From assembly GCF_024679245.1 (NCBI RefSeq), contig NC_090178.1, forward strand, positions 4,510,702 through 4,574,701: DNA of 64,000 bases, read 5' to 3'. This DNA is from Pseudorasbora parva (Eukaryota > Chordata > Actinopteri > Cypriniformes > Gobionidae). The position numbers and the translations under genes are program-made. Below the pieces are notes generated by a model. The model was not told the origin of the DNA and searched no databases. It saw only the letters and a list, made by a program, of their open reading frames with translations. Of the stretch, positions 11,070-23,835 are shown piece by piece; positions within the stretch are counted from its first letter, which is position 1; each line of letters opens with the position of its first letter.

Positions 11070-11393
11070 GACGACAAACACACTCTACAAAAACAACGCT
11101 TCCTATTCTCGACCTGCGAGAGCAAAAGGACAACGCCCCCGAATTTGCGTGTTCTTGTGGGCGGAGGGTTCGTCAACAAACGGTTTTAGTTGCGTCATTA
11201 AAGCAGGAAGTGCAGCGGTGTAGTCCAAACCCGCCGTTCACTGTAGGCTTAGAAAGGGAACTTCTGTTAAATAAAATATCTCGCTTGGCATTGAACTTTG
11301 AGCTTTATCATTTTACAGGTATTATTTATGCTCTAACAGCAACATTACACACTAACTAAAGTTTGAAAGATGGAATCGCAAAGAATGGGACCT

Positions 11394-12230
11394 TTAAATA
11401 ATTCAATAATAATTAGGATATTGTTTTCCTATTATTCAATTAAATATGCATTTATTCTTATTAAAGCAGGCATATGAGATTTTATTTACAGCATGCAGTG
11501 ATGTTATTGAGCCCGTGAGCAGTTCCCGATCACAGAACTCGCTCCTCCGCCGTGAATAAATCACCATCCCAATGCACGAGTTTATCAGTGAGGTGGCTGC
11601 ACATTTATTTTTACGGACGTCCACGTGAGAGACAATTACCGTCCGATGGGGGCTATAGAGTCAATGAATTCTCTCAGATGGAATGATTTGCATGAAATAA
11701 TTTCTATGAAACTGTCCTCACAAACGTACACCTGCATCCCAGATGTGCAGTTTTGAAGCAGACGCACACACAGGTCACGCGACGCTCGAATCGCTGCAGG
11801 TTCATCAGGCATAAACTGATTGATCAGGTTTTAATGGGATCCACTGATCTGCGATCGGATTGATTTAGAGCTTCAATCCATCATTGGCATTATTCTTTTT
11901 CTTCTCATTAACTCGCTTGGTCTATTGCTCTTCTCCCATTTAACTGCTTTAGGAAAGGGAAATTATGCCTTTATTAAAATTTAATTGCAGGCAATTTGAC
12001 TGTTTCTTTCTCAAAAAGTCTTTAGTGATTTACAGATAAAACTTTTGTATGTTTATAAAGCATTTTAGAATTATGATTGTGTTTTTATTTAAGAGTTTCA
12101 GAATGGTGGCTGTTTTCAACCCAAGGGCTGGGTAAATATAGGACAAAAGAAATTGTACCCAGCAAATTGGGTTGTTGATTTAACCCAGCATAGGTGATTC
12201 CTTTTTATTATTATTATTTTTTTCTTTCAT
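11394..12230. other. No gene recognised
   Basis: 11450-11900 looks single-copy and moderately GC-rich. From about 12105 phrases such as CAACCCAAGGGCTGGGT and AACCCAGCA mark the left part of the repeat that holds the 53-bp minisatellite. Confidence 0.4.
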
Positions 12231-12234
12231 TCAA

Positions 12235-12407
<173 letters not shown>

Positions 12408-12434
12408 AAGCTGGGTTACACAAAAACTACCCAC

Positions 12435-13007
12435 CTATAGGATCAGAGTAAAACACAAAAACTACCCAAACACTGGGTTGTTACGTCTGACCCAGGATCA
12501 GGCTGACACTAAAACTACCCAAACACTGGGTTGTTACATCTGACCCAGGATCAGAATAACACAAAAACTACCCAAACACTGGGTTGTTACGTCTGACCCA
12601 GGATCTGGGTAACACAAAAACTACCCAAACGCTGGGTTATTACGTCTGACCCAGGATCTGAGTAACACAAAAACAACCCAAACACTGGGTTGTTACGTCT
12701 GACCCAGGATTTGGGTAACACAAAAACTACCCAAACGCTGGGTTATTACGTCTGACCCAGGATCTGAGTAACACAAAAACAACCCAAACACTGGGTTGTT
12801 ACGTCTGACCCAGGATCTGGGTAACACAAAAACTACCCAAACACTGGGTTGTTACGTCTGACCCAGGATCTGAGTAACACAAAAACTACCCAAACACTGG
12901 GTTGTTACGTCTGACCCAGGATTTGGGTAACACAAAAACTACCCAAACACTGGGTTGTTACGTCTGACCCAGGATCTGGGTAACACAAAAACTACCCAAA
13001 CACTGAA
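12435..13007. repeat. 53-bp minisatellite, about 11 copies
   Basis: The period measured between successive CACTGGGTTGTTACGTCTG phrases is 53 bp (12471 to 12524). Each unit contains the self-complementary pair AACCCAGC/CTGGGTT-type words and ends GACCCAGGATCT. Some neighbours alternate ACTACCC/GGGTTGTT with ACAACCC/GGGTTATT versions, hinting at a 106-bp higher-order period near 12600-12800. The array is framed by related single phrases at 12119-12190 and 13036-13055, so it appears to have expanded inside a MITE. Confidence 0.92.
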
Positions 13008-13692
<685 letters not shown>

Positions 13693-13828
13693 ATGTGCAT
13701 ATACACATGCTCATGTGAGTAATGGACACTGCAGTGCTCTGGTGCAATGGGTCCGTGGAGAAATCTCTGAAGGGCTCAGATGACATGGTCCTTCCTTTGC
13801 CCCATATACAGGTTTGTCCAATCTCTGA

Positions 13829-14478
<650 letters not shown>

Positions 14479-15607
14479 AGGGGGGGGGGGGGGGGTAAAC
14501 ACTCAGTTTCAGTCAATCTCATGTCAATCTTGAGTACCTATAGAGTAATATTGCATCCTTCATATCTCCAAAAAGTCTTTCGTTTTATTATATTTATAAA
14601 AGAAATATAGGCTGTACCGAGTCTTTCTTGAAAAAACCGAGCGCCTGAAGGCGTATCGAGTGGGCGGAGCTAAAGAATGACAAGCACAAAGCGGTGACGC
14701 CCTCAAGCGTGGAGAAACCCATGGCTATCGATCTCAGCTGATAGATATATGATCCAGAATCATTTGGAGGCTGAAATAAACTGAACAGGAGAAACAGCAA
14801 CATCAGGACGTCCGTCTCTGTGGTATGGACTGTATTTAGTGGCCTGTCAACATTTGTGTGACTTTACTCACAGTTTATGAGGACATGATTCGGTTTATGG
14901 ACTATTGTATGCGACTAAACCTTAGCAGTAGCAAGCAAAACGGTTTTGCACGTCAGACTAGTGTAACGTTATACAGAGAACGAACAACAATGAAGTCCGT
15001 TAGCGCATTTGAATGACGAAGCACGCGATCGTGTCGTTTACTGATGTTTACTCACGCGACGATAGCCGACAGCACAGACATTTGAAGCAGTTTTACTCAC
15101 CGGCTGCTTCTAAAGCAGGACCGAACCTTTATCGCTGGGACCGCTCCGTCAAAAACACACTTCTTTGGTATGATTTGGTGAAGTCCTGACAGCAGTGGCG
15201 TGGAAATTCACTTTGAGACGCGACTGAAGCGATGTTGTGAAGCTTCCCGTCATTTCTGCGTTCAAATCGGTTCAAATGCAGCGCTACCTTCCCGGAATGC
15301 TGTGCTGAAGCGTTGAAGTCGCTCGACGTCACCCACAGGAATAAAGTGGAGCGCTGCGCGGACTATAACGACATAAGTGTTCACGGACGACTGGATCTGC
15401 AGCTGAGAGTGTTTATGGGCAAATTTGTTACATTGTTACGTAGGTATGTGACAGAAAGTGAGCAGATGATTTTTTTTTGTTAGTAGACAATCACTTTATT
15501 TGTCATCCACTTTGATCTTTAAGACTTTGGAGACCTTTTATATTCACAAACAACGATATAACACACTACATAAAAGATAATATCAGAAAAAGCGTAATAG
15601 GGACACT
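14479..15607. mobile_element. TTAA-type element, 1.1 kb
   Basis: Flanked by TTAA at 14475-14478 and 15608-15611. The left end is a G-run followed by TAAACACTCAGTTTCAGTCA, which I recognise as a common cyprinid repeat; the right end is AGCGTAATAGGGACACT. The ends do not pair well, so the left may be decayed or replaced. A 67-codon frame on the minus strand (15332-15129) precedes a GTGAGT donor near 15100, possibly a relic first exon, but it shows no domain. Confidence 0.6.
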
Positions 15608-15718
15608 TTAAAAATCTTAAAATATTTCTGACTTTTTGACATCAGTGATGCTCAATACCATTGGTTCTTGCATGTCACATGAATGAATGAGTGATGAAAG
15701 GCTGTAAGGAAAGTGTGT

Positions 15719-16418
15719 GTGGAAAGCCCCTATATGGAGATGGTTTGGGTGGAAAGCCCTTATATGGAGATGTTTCGGTGGAATGCCCTTATATGGAGAT
15801 GTTTGGGTGGAAAGCCCTTATATGGAGATGTTTGGTTGGAAAGCCCTGATATGGAGGTGTTTTGGTGGAAAGCCCTTATATGGAGATGTTTGGTTGGAAA
15901 GCCCTGATATGGAGGTGTTTTGGTGGAAAGCCCTTATATGGAGATGTTTGGGTGGAAAGCCCTTATATGGAGATGGTTTGGGTGGAAAGCCCTTATATGG
16001 AGATGTTTGGTTGGAAAGCCCTGATATGGAGGTGTTTTGGTGGAAAGCCCTTATATGGAGATGTTTGGGTGGAAAGCCCTTATATGGAGATGGTTTGGGT
16101 GGAAAGCCCTTATATGGAGATGTTTGGGTGGAAAGCCCTTATATGGAGATGGTTTGGGTGGAAAGCCCTTATATGGAGATGGTTTGGGTGGAAAGCCCTT
16201 ATATGGAGATGTTTGGGTGGAAAGCCCTTATATGGAGATGTTTGGGTGGAAAGCCCTTATATGGAGATGTTTGGGTGGAAAGCCCTTATATGGAGATGTT
16301 TGGTTGGAAAGCCCTTATATGGAGATGTTTGGGTGGAAAGCCCTTATATGGAGATGTTTGGGTGGAAAGCCCTTATATGGAGATGTTTGGGTGGAAAGCC
16401 CTTATATGGAGATGTTTG
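15719..16418. repeat. 29/30-bp minisatellite, about 24 copies
   Basis: The unit is GGAAAGCCCTTATATGGAGA followed by TGTTTGGGT, with 30-bp variants that carry an extra G. Three spaced copies share CTGATATGGAGGTGTTTTGG, marking a higher-order block that was itself duplicated (near 15845, 15905 and 16020). No forward frame of the unit contains a stop, so a 310-codon open frame (15717-16649) and others run through it; these are by-products of the repeat. Confidence 0.95.
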
Positions 16419-16436
16419 AAAACTGATTTTTTTTTT

Positions 16437-16558
16437 AAATGTGACGATGCAGTGTTTCCCTCTTGCATTTTGAATGCTAGATTCATAAGTAACTCTGATT
16501 GGCCATCATATTCACAAATTCAACATGTATCTGAGGGAAACACTGCATCGTCACATTT
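16437..16558. mobile_element. Small foldback MITE
   Basis: Perfect 26-bp inverted arms at 16437-16462 and 16533-16558, containing CAGTGTTTCCCTC. The CAGTGTTTCCC start is hAT-like, but the flanking bases are inverted rather than direct repeats (GACGATG against CATCGTC), so no clean 8-bp target duplication can be claimed. Confidence 0.7.
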
Positions 16559-18300
16559 GAAAAATGTCAGTACCAAAGTCGGTTCTTTTGACAACACTAA
16601 ATTAAATAGATGCAAATTGTTAATAATCAACTATGCCATAATGTTTTGAGTTCACTAATCTTACCTGTTTCATTCGTGTATGACTGACAAATAAGCATTA
16701 CATTAAGTTTATGCTGTTTATGTTTAATTCAAATGGATGGAAATTTCATATGCAATGCAGATACATAAATCATGTAGAACATTTCAGGAAATTACTTTAG
16801 AATTTTGTTTTAAATGCAGTCCAGAATTTATGTCAGTTCAGAAGTAATAAATACAGATCATTTTGCTGGCATATTGATATCTAGATTTGAAAACACAAAC
16901 TTCTTTTTTTAAATCCGTTAACTAGAAGCATTCATTTGATCTTTTAAACAGGATTTCAGGTTGCCCAATTTTCTTTCAAATAACCTGTGCACAGCGTCTA
17001 CCGGAAGTGGCGTGTCTGTCAGGTATAATTTGATTAGGACTTGCAATTTTCCCAAGTGCTGTTGAGTTTTGTGTGCAGATGGACGCGGGCGGTCTATGGG
17101 TGGGCCGACTCATGCAGCGCCAAGAGCAGATGCAAAGAGGCATGAAGACTTAGAAATGTGTTTTGAAATGAATATGAAAAATAGAGGCAGAGAGCAAGAG
17201 AGGAAAGAGAGGGGTGTAAAAAGAAACTCTTGATGGTTCCTGTAACTGAGGGACGTCCTCTGGGAAGCCTGTTTTTAGACGGCGGAGAGCCGAACAGCAC
17301 TTTGCAATTAACTAGAGTAACAGGATAAAGGGCTAAGAATGGGCATGAGGGGCGGCCGAGGCCTGACAAAGGGCAGAAAATGGTCCAGAGGGAGAAGCAG
17401 ATGAAGGTGTGTGTGCGATAATGGAATTGCAGAACGGTCAATTTGATTTTAGTGTGCATCTCTGGCCCAGGGTTTGAAAGACCAGCGAGCTTCCCGGGAT
17501 TTAATGGCTGCTCGTGATGGAGAGTCTAACCTTGCTAAAAAATAAAGTGGAAACCTGCCTAAGATAGTTTGCTGGCCTGTGCTGATGTGGCTTCTTTGGC
17601 TTCTTAGGGGTTTAAAGGATTCTTGATATTTAGGATGCACTGATATGAACATTTTGGTTGATAATTCTTAATATTTGAAACCAATATATTAGTCGCTAAA
17701 TCTAAATCCGAATTATACGCTTATAATTTTGAAAGCCTGATTACAAAAACAAAAGTCTCTTCATTAAAGCCATGTCCCAAGCACACAAATATAATCTTCT
17801 CATTATAGTTTTATGACAGACTATATGACAGACTTGCACTGCACACGTTACACTGAACTGTGTTTTCCTTTTTGAAGTGATTCCGATCATATTTCAAGCA
17901 ATTCAAAACCATAATGGTGAACAGTGCACATCAGAAGTGTCTCAGCTGAAGGGAATAATATATTGTTTATGATATCGGCTAAATCTTCTGATAATGATAA
18001 CATTAAAAATAAACAGATACCGCACACACTCTATTACAGTTCATCAGAGTTGTTTTATGGATATAAAGTTTACCAACTACCCGAAAAAGTCATAAGGTCT
18101 GTATATATTTGTTCACTGTAAGTCGTAAGGAATGTTTTGAGTAATTCGCTGTGTATGCTGACGATAATGCAAGGAAGAGAGAGTTTATGGATAAGGCTTT
18201 AATGCGTACTTCTTGTACTGCGTTTTATTCAGCTCTTACTCTGGAGTGAAACCGACACTTCATATTTTGTGTGAAGTACAATAAACTTCACAAAACTCAT
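16559..18300. other. Largely single-copy non-coding DNA
   Basis: 17000-17600 is GC-richer and not obviously repetitive, while 17640-18300 is AT-rich. Open frames at 17094-17459 (-) and 17449-17652 (-) show no recognisable domain. An old element may start near the TTAA at 17764, but its end does not match the 18709 terminus. Confidence 0.35.
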
Positions 18301-18709
18301 CAGTAAAGCTACAACAGGCTTTTACTAATAGTGGATAAAAGCAATATGACAACATACATTATAACCGTAATTAGACTAAACCTGTCCTATCTCCTTATTC
18401 TCTGGCTCTGTGGACATTATTGTACAAGTCCCGTTCAAACTAAACACCATTAGTTTCTGACATGTTCTGTTTTGCTGTCGCATTAACTCTTGAAGCTCCG
18501 CCCTCTTCTAGAAAGGGGAGGATCAGCTCATTTGCATTTAAAGGGACACACACAAAAACTGCACGTTTTTGCTCACCCCCAAAAAGTGTTATTTTAACAT
18601 GCTATAAAAATGATCTGTGGGCTATTTTGAGCTAAAACTTCAACATTCACACTCTGGGGACACCAGAGACTTATTTTACATCATATAAAAGGGGCATCTG
18701 ATGTCCCCT
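18301..18709 (-). mobile_element. TTAA-type element end, family B
   Basis: Ends GATGTCCCCT before TTAA at 18710-18713. Its interior (GAAGCTCCGCCCTC, CTCATTTGCATTTAAAGGGA, then GCTAAAACTTC) matches 28738-28963, the right part of the element at 25858. The line ATAACCGTAATTAGACTAAA near 18361 also matches the tandem unit there. The left end is not established. Confidence 0.6.
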
Positions 18710-18713
18710 TTAA

Positions 18714-19170
18714 GCTGAATTATGACTCTTTTATCTTCTGTAGAGCTGCTTTAGAGCAGAATTTGATTTGGACTCATATTTGATTAAGGTTGCAATGATA
18801 TTATGATGTTATTTTCCTGTTTATGTTGCTTTGAAGTAATCTGTATAAAGTGCTATATAAATAAAGGTGCGGGTTTAGGCGCTTGTCAGCTGAATTTCAC
18901 TCCGTAAGAAAAAAAGCGGTACAAAAATGGAAAAAGAACTGGTCGCTAGCCGGACACAACACAAAGCAATGCATAATTCAAAATGCAGGTGAACGCTTGA
19001 ATAAAAAAATCAATATGGTAAATTCCTTCATATTAACACAATATTTTACACCCTGTTTGCAAGCTAAGGCCACCAAACCAGCAAGTCAGTTATTTTCGCC
19101 ATGCTACTGGTTAGTCTTGTAGGTTAGATCCAGTTCACAATCGGGTTATTGGCTTTTGGTTTCATGTTCA
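18714..19170. other. No gene recognised
   Basis: AT-rich. The 79-codon frame at 18883-19122 has no domain. Confidence 0.35.
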
Positions 19171-19511
19171 TCTTTCTTTAGTGTGTATTGTTGCTGTTCT
19201 CTATATCAGTGTCAGTGTTTCTGAAATGCCTTCATTGTAGTCTTGAGTTTTCTTCCAGGAACAGACACGTCATGATATTCCTCATTTAAATAATTCATAT
19301 GTAGAATAAAGGGGCGGGGCCTGGTTGAGTGAGTTAGTAGTGTGTTGAAACTGGCAGTTATGGTAAGGGGCGGGACATTTACAAAATACGCTGGAAGTGC
19401 TTGACCAATCTCAACACACTGTTCCAGCTGACCAATCAGAGCACTATGTGCTTTTCAGAAGGAGGGGCTTCATAGAGACAGGAACTAAACAGAGCGTTAC
19501 TGACAGACTGG
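19171..19511 (+). mobile_element. Interspersed DNA element fragment, family C
   Basis: This block matches, in inverse orientation, segments of 56219-57470: ATATCAGTGTCAGTGTTTCT, CTCATTTAAATAATTCA, the GGGGCGG box, and CAGAGCACTATGTGCTTTTC. The inverse pair shows this is an interspersed element rather than host sequence. No clean end is seen here. Confidence 0.55.
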
Positions 19512-20463
19512 GGCCCTGTTCTAAATGGCATATACTTCATATGTACTTTTAATCTTGTGGACTTAAAATGTCTGCCGTGTGCCGTTAAGTCCACGAGATT
19601 GTAGGGTGTCTCATTTGTCATTTTAGGTCTCATTTTAGGCCCCCTTTGTGATCGATGTGCACCCTTGATGCGCACTGATGCGGGCTCCACAGCGGACAGT
19701 CAAAGCGGTGTTACTTCGCGAAAGTGCGGATTCGTAGGAAAACTGCAAGGGTTTAGGGTGCTTTTTGGGGCAGGGCCTGGGAAGAGAGGAGCAACTGTAT
19801 GTAAAAAAACAATTGTATGACTTTTATTTAAAAAATAGCATGAGTCACATGGACCACTTTTATGAGGCTGTTTTGTCCTTTTTGTCGTTTTTTCATTGTT
19901 ATTGCGTTCTCTTTTTTGTTTCATGGAAGAAAGGAACTCCTACCGACATGAGGGTTGAAATTTCAGTGTGTAACTTCTCATTAACAAACTTCATTAATGG
20001 TCTGAAGGCGCGGAGACAATGTGATGAAGTCACCGTCTCTGCAGCGACAAAGAAATGGCAAGAATGAAGGAGGAAAACGAGGCGGTGAGAAAGAAGCCAT
20101 GAGTCTGAGAGCGATCTGGGTGACGGATCTTCAGCGCTGTCTTTTGAGCCTGTCAGAGACTGACTAAAGATCTGGCTTTGTGTGACACATCGCTACAAAA
20201 TCTCCATCAGACGGTTCCTGTCGGTCTTTATCTCTGGCCCAGGGGGTCTCTCGCTCTCTTCTTCGCCTTGTCCTGTCTGTGTGTTCGGTCTGTCTGTCTC
20301 TCTCTCTCTCTCTGGGGGTCTGAACTGTGAAGGGATGAGGGAGCTGGTTGAACTTGCGCACTCGGATAAGCCGAGGAATTAGCAGCAGAAGATCAGGCTG
20401 TGATGAGTTCGGGAGTGGATGAGAGAAGCACCGAGGTCTGATTATGTGAGCCAGTTGCAGTAC
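19512..20463. other. No gene; possible repeat at 19550-19760
   Basis: Short inverted words (AATCTTGTGGACTTAA, TTAAGTCCACGAGATT at 19551-19602) form a hairpin of about 16 bp. A (TCTC)n run sits near 20287-20312. The open frames at 19765-20067 and 20164-20496 lack domains. Confidence 0.35.
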
Positions 20464-20590
20464 TTTTACATTTACATTTATGCATTTGGCAGACACTTTT
20501 ATCTGAAGCTACTCAAGGTATACATTTTTTATCCCTTTTCCTTGGAATCAAACCTAGTGTTACTATTTTCTTCAGTGAATTAATGTTTTA
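20464..20590 (-). mobile_element. tRNA-derived SINE fragment
   Basis: Read on the minus strand it contains a B-box-like GGTTTGATTCC (near 20548), then CAGATAAAAGTGTCTGCCAA and a TGTAAA-rich tail. This is the same layout as the better-preserved SINE at 39360-39538. The 5' tRNA half is decayed or missing. Confidence 0.65.
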
Positions 20591-21050
20591 AAGGCGGTGC
20601 TTCTTTTTTTTTTTATAGCCACTCTGGTTTACATTAATTCTGGCTCACTTTGAACTTACTGTGACCTACCAGTTATTTTTCTTTTTATATGCTGTTTAAC
20701 CCTATAAAGGCTGCCGTATCATATCTGATATATTGAATAATCATGATCAAAACTTACCTGGAAAAGCTGTCATCTGACTTATGATTTGTGACTTGACTTG
20801 AATTAGCAAGTAAAAAGCACTTTAGTATATTTGTAAAAACATCCCTCTATCATTGAAAACTTTACTGATTTTTAACTGAAGTAAACATAAGAATAACTTT
20901 AATATTGTCAGTCATTTTTAAAGATGAACACTTACTGGACTGAAGCTACTCAGGTTTACTTGATTATAAATACATCATTTTGTGGAGAATAAAGAATACA
21001 ATAAATAATAATAATCAATAATACATTTTATTAAAATAAACCACACACAC
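20591..21050. other. No gene recognised
   Basis: AT-rich; a poly-T run near 20606. No domain-bearing open frame. Confidence 0.4.
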
Positions 21051-21199
<149 letters not shown>

Positions 21200-21319
21200 A
21201 TATAATGTAATAATTTATAATAATTTTTACATTATTACATAAATAATAATGTAATGCTGTTCTTTTGAACTTTCTATTCATTAAAGAATCCTGAAATATT
21301 TGTATTATTGTTTCCACAA

Positions 21320-21615
21320 AATATTTAGCAGCACAACTGTTTCCAACTCTGATAATAATCATAAATGTGAATCATCATATTATAATGATTAGTGAAGGAT
21401 CATGTGACACTGAAGACTGGAGGAATGATGATAAATTCAGCTTTAATCACAGGAATAAATTACACTTTACTATATATACACATAGAAAACAGCTGATTTA
21501 AATTGTGATAACATTTCACAATTGATACTGTATTTTTGACCAAATAAAAGCAGCCTTGGTGAGCAGAAGAGACTTTTTTCTAAAACAAAATCCTAATGAT
21601 TCCAAACTTGTAGTG
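21320..21615 (+). mobile_element. Mariner-type MITE, decayed copy
   Basis: Shares AGCAGCACAACTGTTTCCAA, ATCATGTGACACTGAAGACT and AGCAGAAGAGAC with the complete copy at 37140-37589. The right end is CTTGTAGTG followed by TA. The left end is lost next to the microsatellite. Confidence 0.65.
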
Positions 21616-22654
21616 TACTTTTTTGTGTGAATGTTTTACAGAAATGTAGGTAGAGAGGATATTTTCCAATGAGTCTATATTGCAGTGGACGCAATAAACT
21701 GATCTTCAACACATCAAGCATCAGCCGTTTCATCCTCAGCTCTCACTAGCAGTTATTAACATCATCCACTTACACTACAGCACAGCACAGGGCGACACGA
21801 ACACGGCCGTCAACGTCGAGCAGATTTGGGTTTGAGGGAGGCACATCGGACTTAAGAATTGATTAAACGCTCGCAGGCGGCCCTCAGGCTCGTAATATCA
21901 GAGTTTAATTGGAGCTGTCAGATGGCAAGTTAATCCGACCTCGTGTAAATCTGTGGAGATATTTCCGATGAAGGACCAACTGATGTATGACAGAATGGTC
22001 ACATTAGCTCCTCTGCCTCGAGCCAACACCAAAATAAATCACAACATCGTCTGTTGTTCATTTATTTTTAAATCCACTCTAACCGCATGGTGCATGCTTG
22101 AGGAACTTCTGCGCTCTTGACACTTCTGAAAGCATGCTTAAGTCTCAAGGAACTGTCATTTAGATGCATGAAAATAGAGAATTTAAAAGTAAAAAGGGCC
22201 AATAATGAAACCGGATCTCCACTAAAGAAGAGAACCCTGATGGTATATTCCTTTTAAAATGTCAGAATTTCCAACTTCCTACCTGCAACTTATCCACAAA
22301 TATATCTTATCAGGATGTGTTTTATCGTTTATCCTCAAGAATGTGTGCGCCAGGATCATTGTTGACAGTTGGGGTTTAAATGACATTTAACATGCAGTAA
22401 TATTATCAGTTTGACTGCACTGACACTATTGGATGAGAATTGAGCAGGATGATGACATCACTGTAAAAAACGTTCCCCTAATTTAAAGTAAATTCTTAAG
22501 TTCAGTTGCTTAAATCACAAATAGTGATATTTTAGTATTATTTATAGTATTTATTAATATTTAAACTTCAAAACAAGAACTAACTAATAATATAGAGTTA
22601 ATAATTCTAAATGATCCATTCTGAGAAAGATACACATCTGTAGTGTTCAGAATA
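21616..22654. other. No gene recognised
   Basis: 21700-22000 is GC-richer and looks single-copy; the remainder is AT-rich. No open frame with a domain. Confidence 0.4.
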
Positions 22655-23833
22655 CACTATTGGGACGCCTTAATCCGTAGGGTTTAATCTGGAGTTGGCC
22701 CACCCTTTGCAGCTCTAACAGCTTCAGCTCTTCTGGGAAGGCTTTCCTCAAGGTTTAGGAGTGTGTTTATGGGGATTTTTGCCCATTCTTCTAGAAGCGC
22801 GCTTGTGAGGTCAGGCACTGATGTTGGACGAGAAGGCCTGGCTCTCAGTCTCCGCTCTAATTCATCCCAAAGCTGTTCTATCGGGTTGAGCTCAGGACTC
22901 TGTGCAGGCCAGTCCAGTTCCTCCACACCAAACTCACTCATCCATGTCTTTATGGACAGACGCTTTGTGCACTGGAGTCATGTTGGGACAAGAAATGGCT
23001 GTCCACAAACTGTTCCCAGAAAGTTGGGAGCATGAAATTGTCCAAAATGTCTTGATATGCTGAAACATTAAGAGTTCATTTCACTGGAACTAAGGGGCCA
23101 AGCCCAACAACTAAAAAAAAAAACCCAATCCATACCCCCCCCTCCACCAAACTTTACACTTGGCACAATGACAGGCAAGTACTGTTTTCCTGGCAACTGC
23201 CAAACCCAGACTCATCCATCGGATTGTCAGACAGAGAAGCGTGATTGGTCGCTCCAGAGAACACGTCTTCACTGCTCTAGAGTCCAGTGGCGGCTGGTTT
23301 ACTCCACTGCATCCCACACTCTGCATTGCACTTGGTGATGTAAGGTTTGGATGAGCTGCTCGGCCATGAAAACCCATTCCATGAAGCTCTCTACACTGTT
23401 CTTGAGCCCATCTGAAGGCCACAGAAGTTTGGAGGTCTGTAGCTATTGACTCTACAGTAAGTTGGTGACTTCTGTGCACTGTGACCCTCAGCATGCGCTG
23501 ACCCTGCTCTGTGATTTTACGTGGCCTACCACTTCGTGGCTGAGTTGCTGGTGTTCCCAGTCACTTCCTCTTTGTTATAATCCCACTAACAGTTGAGCGT
23601 GGAATATTTAGTAGTGAGGAAATGTCAGGAATGGACTTATTGCACAGGTGTCAGCCTATCACGGCCCCACGCTTGAGTTCACTGAGCTCCTGAGAGCGAC
23701 CCATTCTTTCACTAATGTGTGTAGAAGCGTCTGCAGGCCTGGAGCTTGATTTATACACCTGTGGCCATGAAGTGATTGAACACCTGAACTCAGTGATTAG
23801 GAGGGGTGTCCCAATACTTTTGCCAATATAGTA
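22655..23833 (-). mobile_element. Tc1-like transposon, decayed
   Basis: Bounded by TA at 22653-22654 and 23834-23835. The right terminus reads TCCCAATACTTTTGCCAATA; the left is the inverse shortened by an internal deletion (CACTATTGGGAC). It carries a broken transposase on the minus strand. At 1179 bp it is shorter than a complete relative. Confidence 0.82.
22684..23705 (-). pseudogene. Tc1-like transposase pseudogene
   Basis: Reading on the minus strand, the start region near 23705 gives MGRSQELSEL-like coding, a middle part holds SIATDLQTS and ELHGMGFHGRAA, and the C-terminal part (22941-22684) gives MSEFGVEELDWPAQSPELNP followed by the catalytic Glu in IEQLWDEL. The first catalytic Asp is still visible in a WSDQS-like remnant, but the frame is interrupted by several shifts and by stops between 22942 and 23494. 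No functional protein can be made. It belongs to a different Tc1 lineage from the intact copy at 7942. Confidence 0.85.
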
Positions 23834-23835
23834 TA

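Larger units (their letters stand above)
10168..11393. mobile_element. Kolobok-like TTAA transposon, internally deleted
   Basis: Exact TTAA flanks (10164-10167, 11394-11397). Ends read AGGTCCCATTCTTCGCG and the inverse of AGGTCCCATTCTTTGCG. TTAA targets plus a THAP-domain exon are hallmarks of the Kolobok superfamily. The 1226-bp copy keeps the outermost exon from each side, pointing toward each other and each ending at a good splice donor, but has no downstream exons. It is therefore probably a deletion derivative of a larger element with two convergent genes. Superfamily is inference from target and domain. Confidence 0.72.

Noticed and set aside
16437..16558. hAT element with 8-bp target duplication
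   Set aside because: The ends look hAT-like, but the flanking octamers are inverted complements rather than direct repeats, so only a foldback MITE is claimed.
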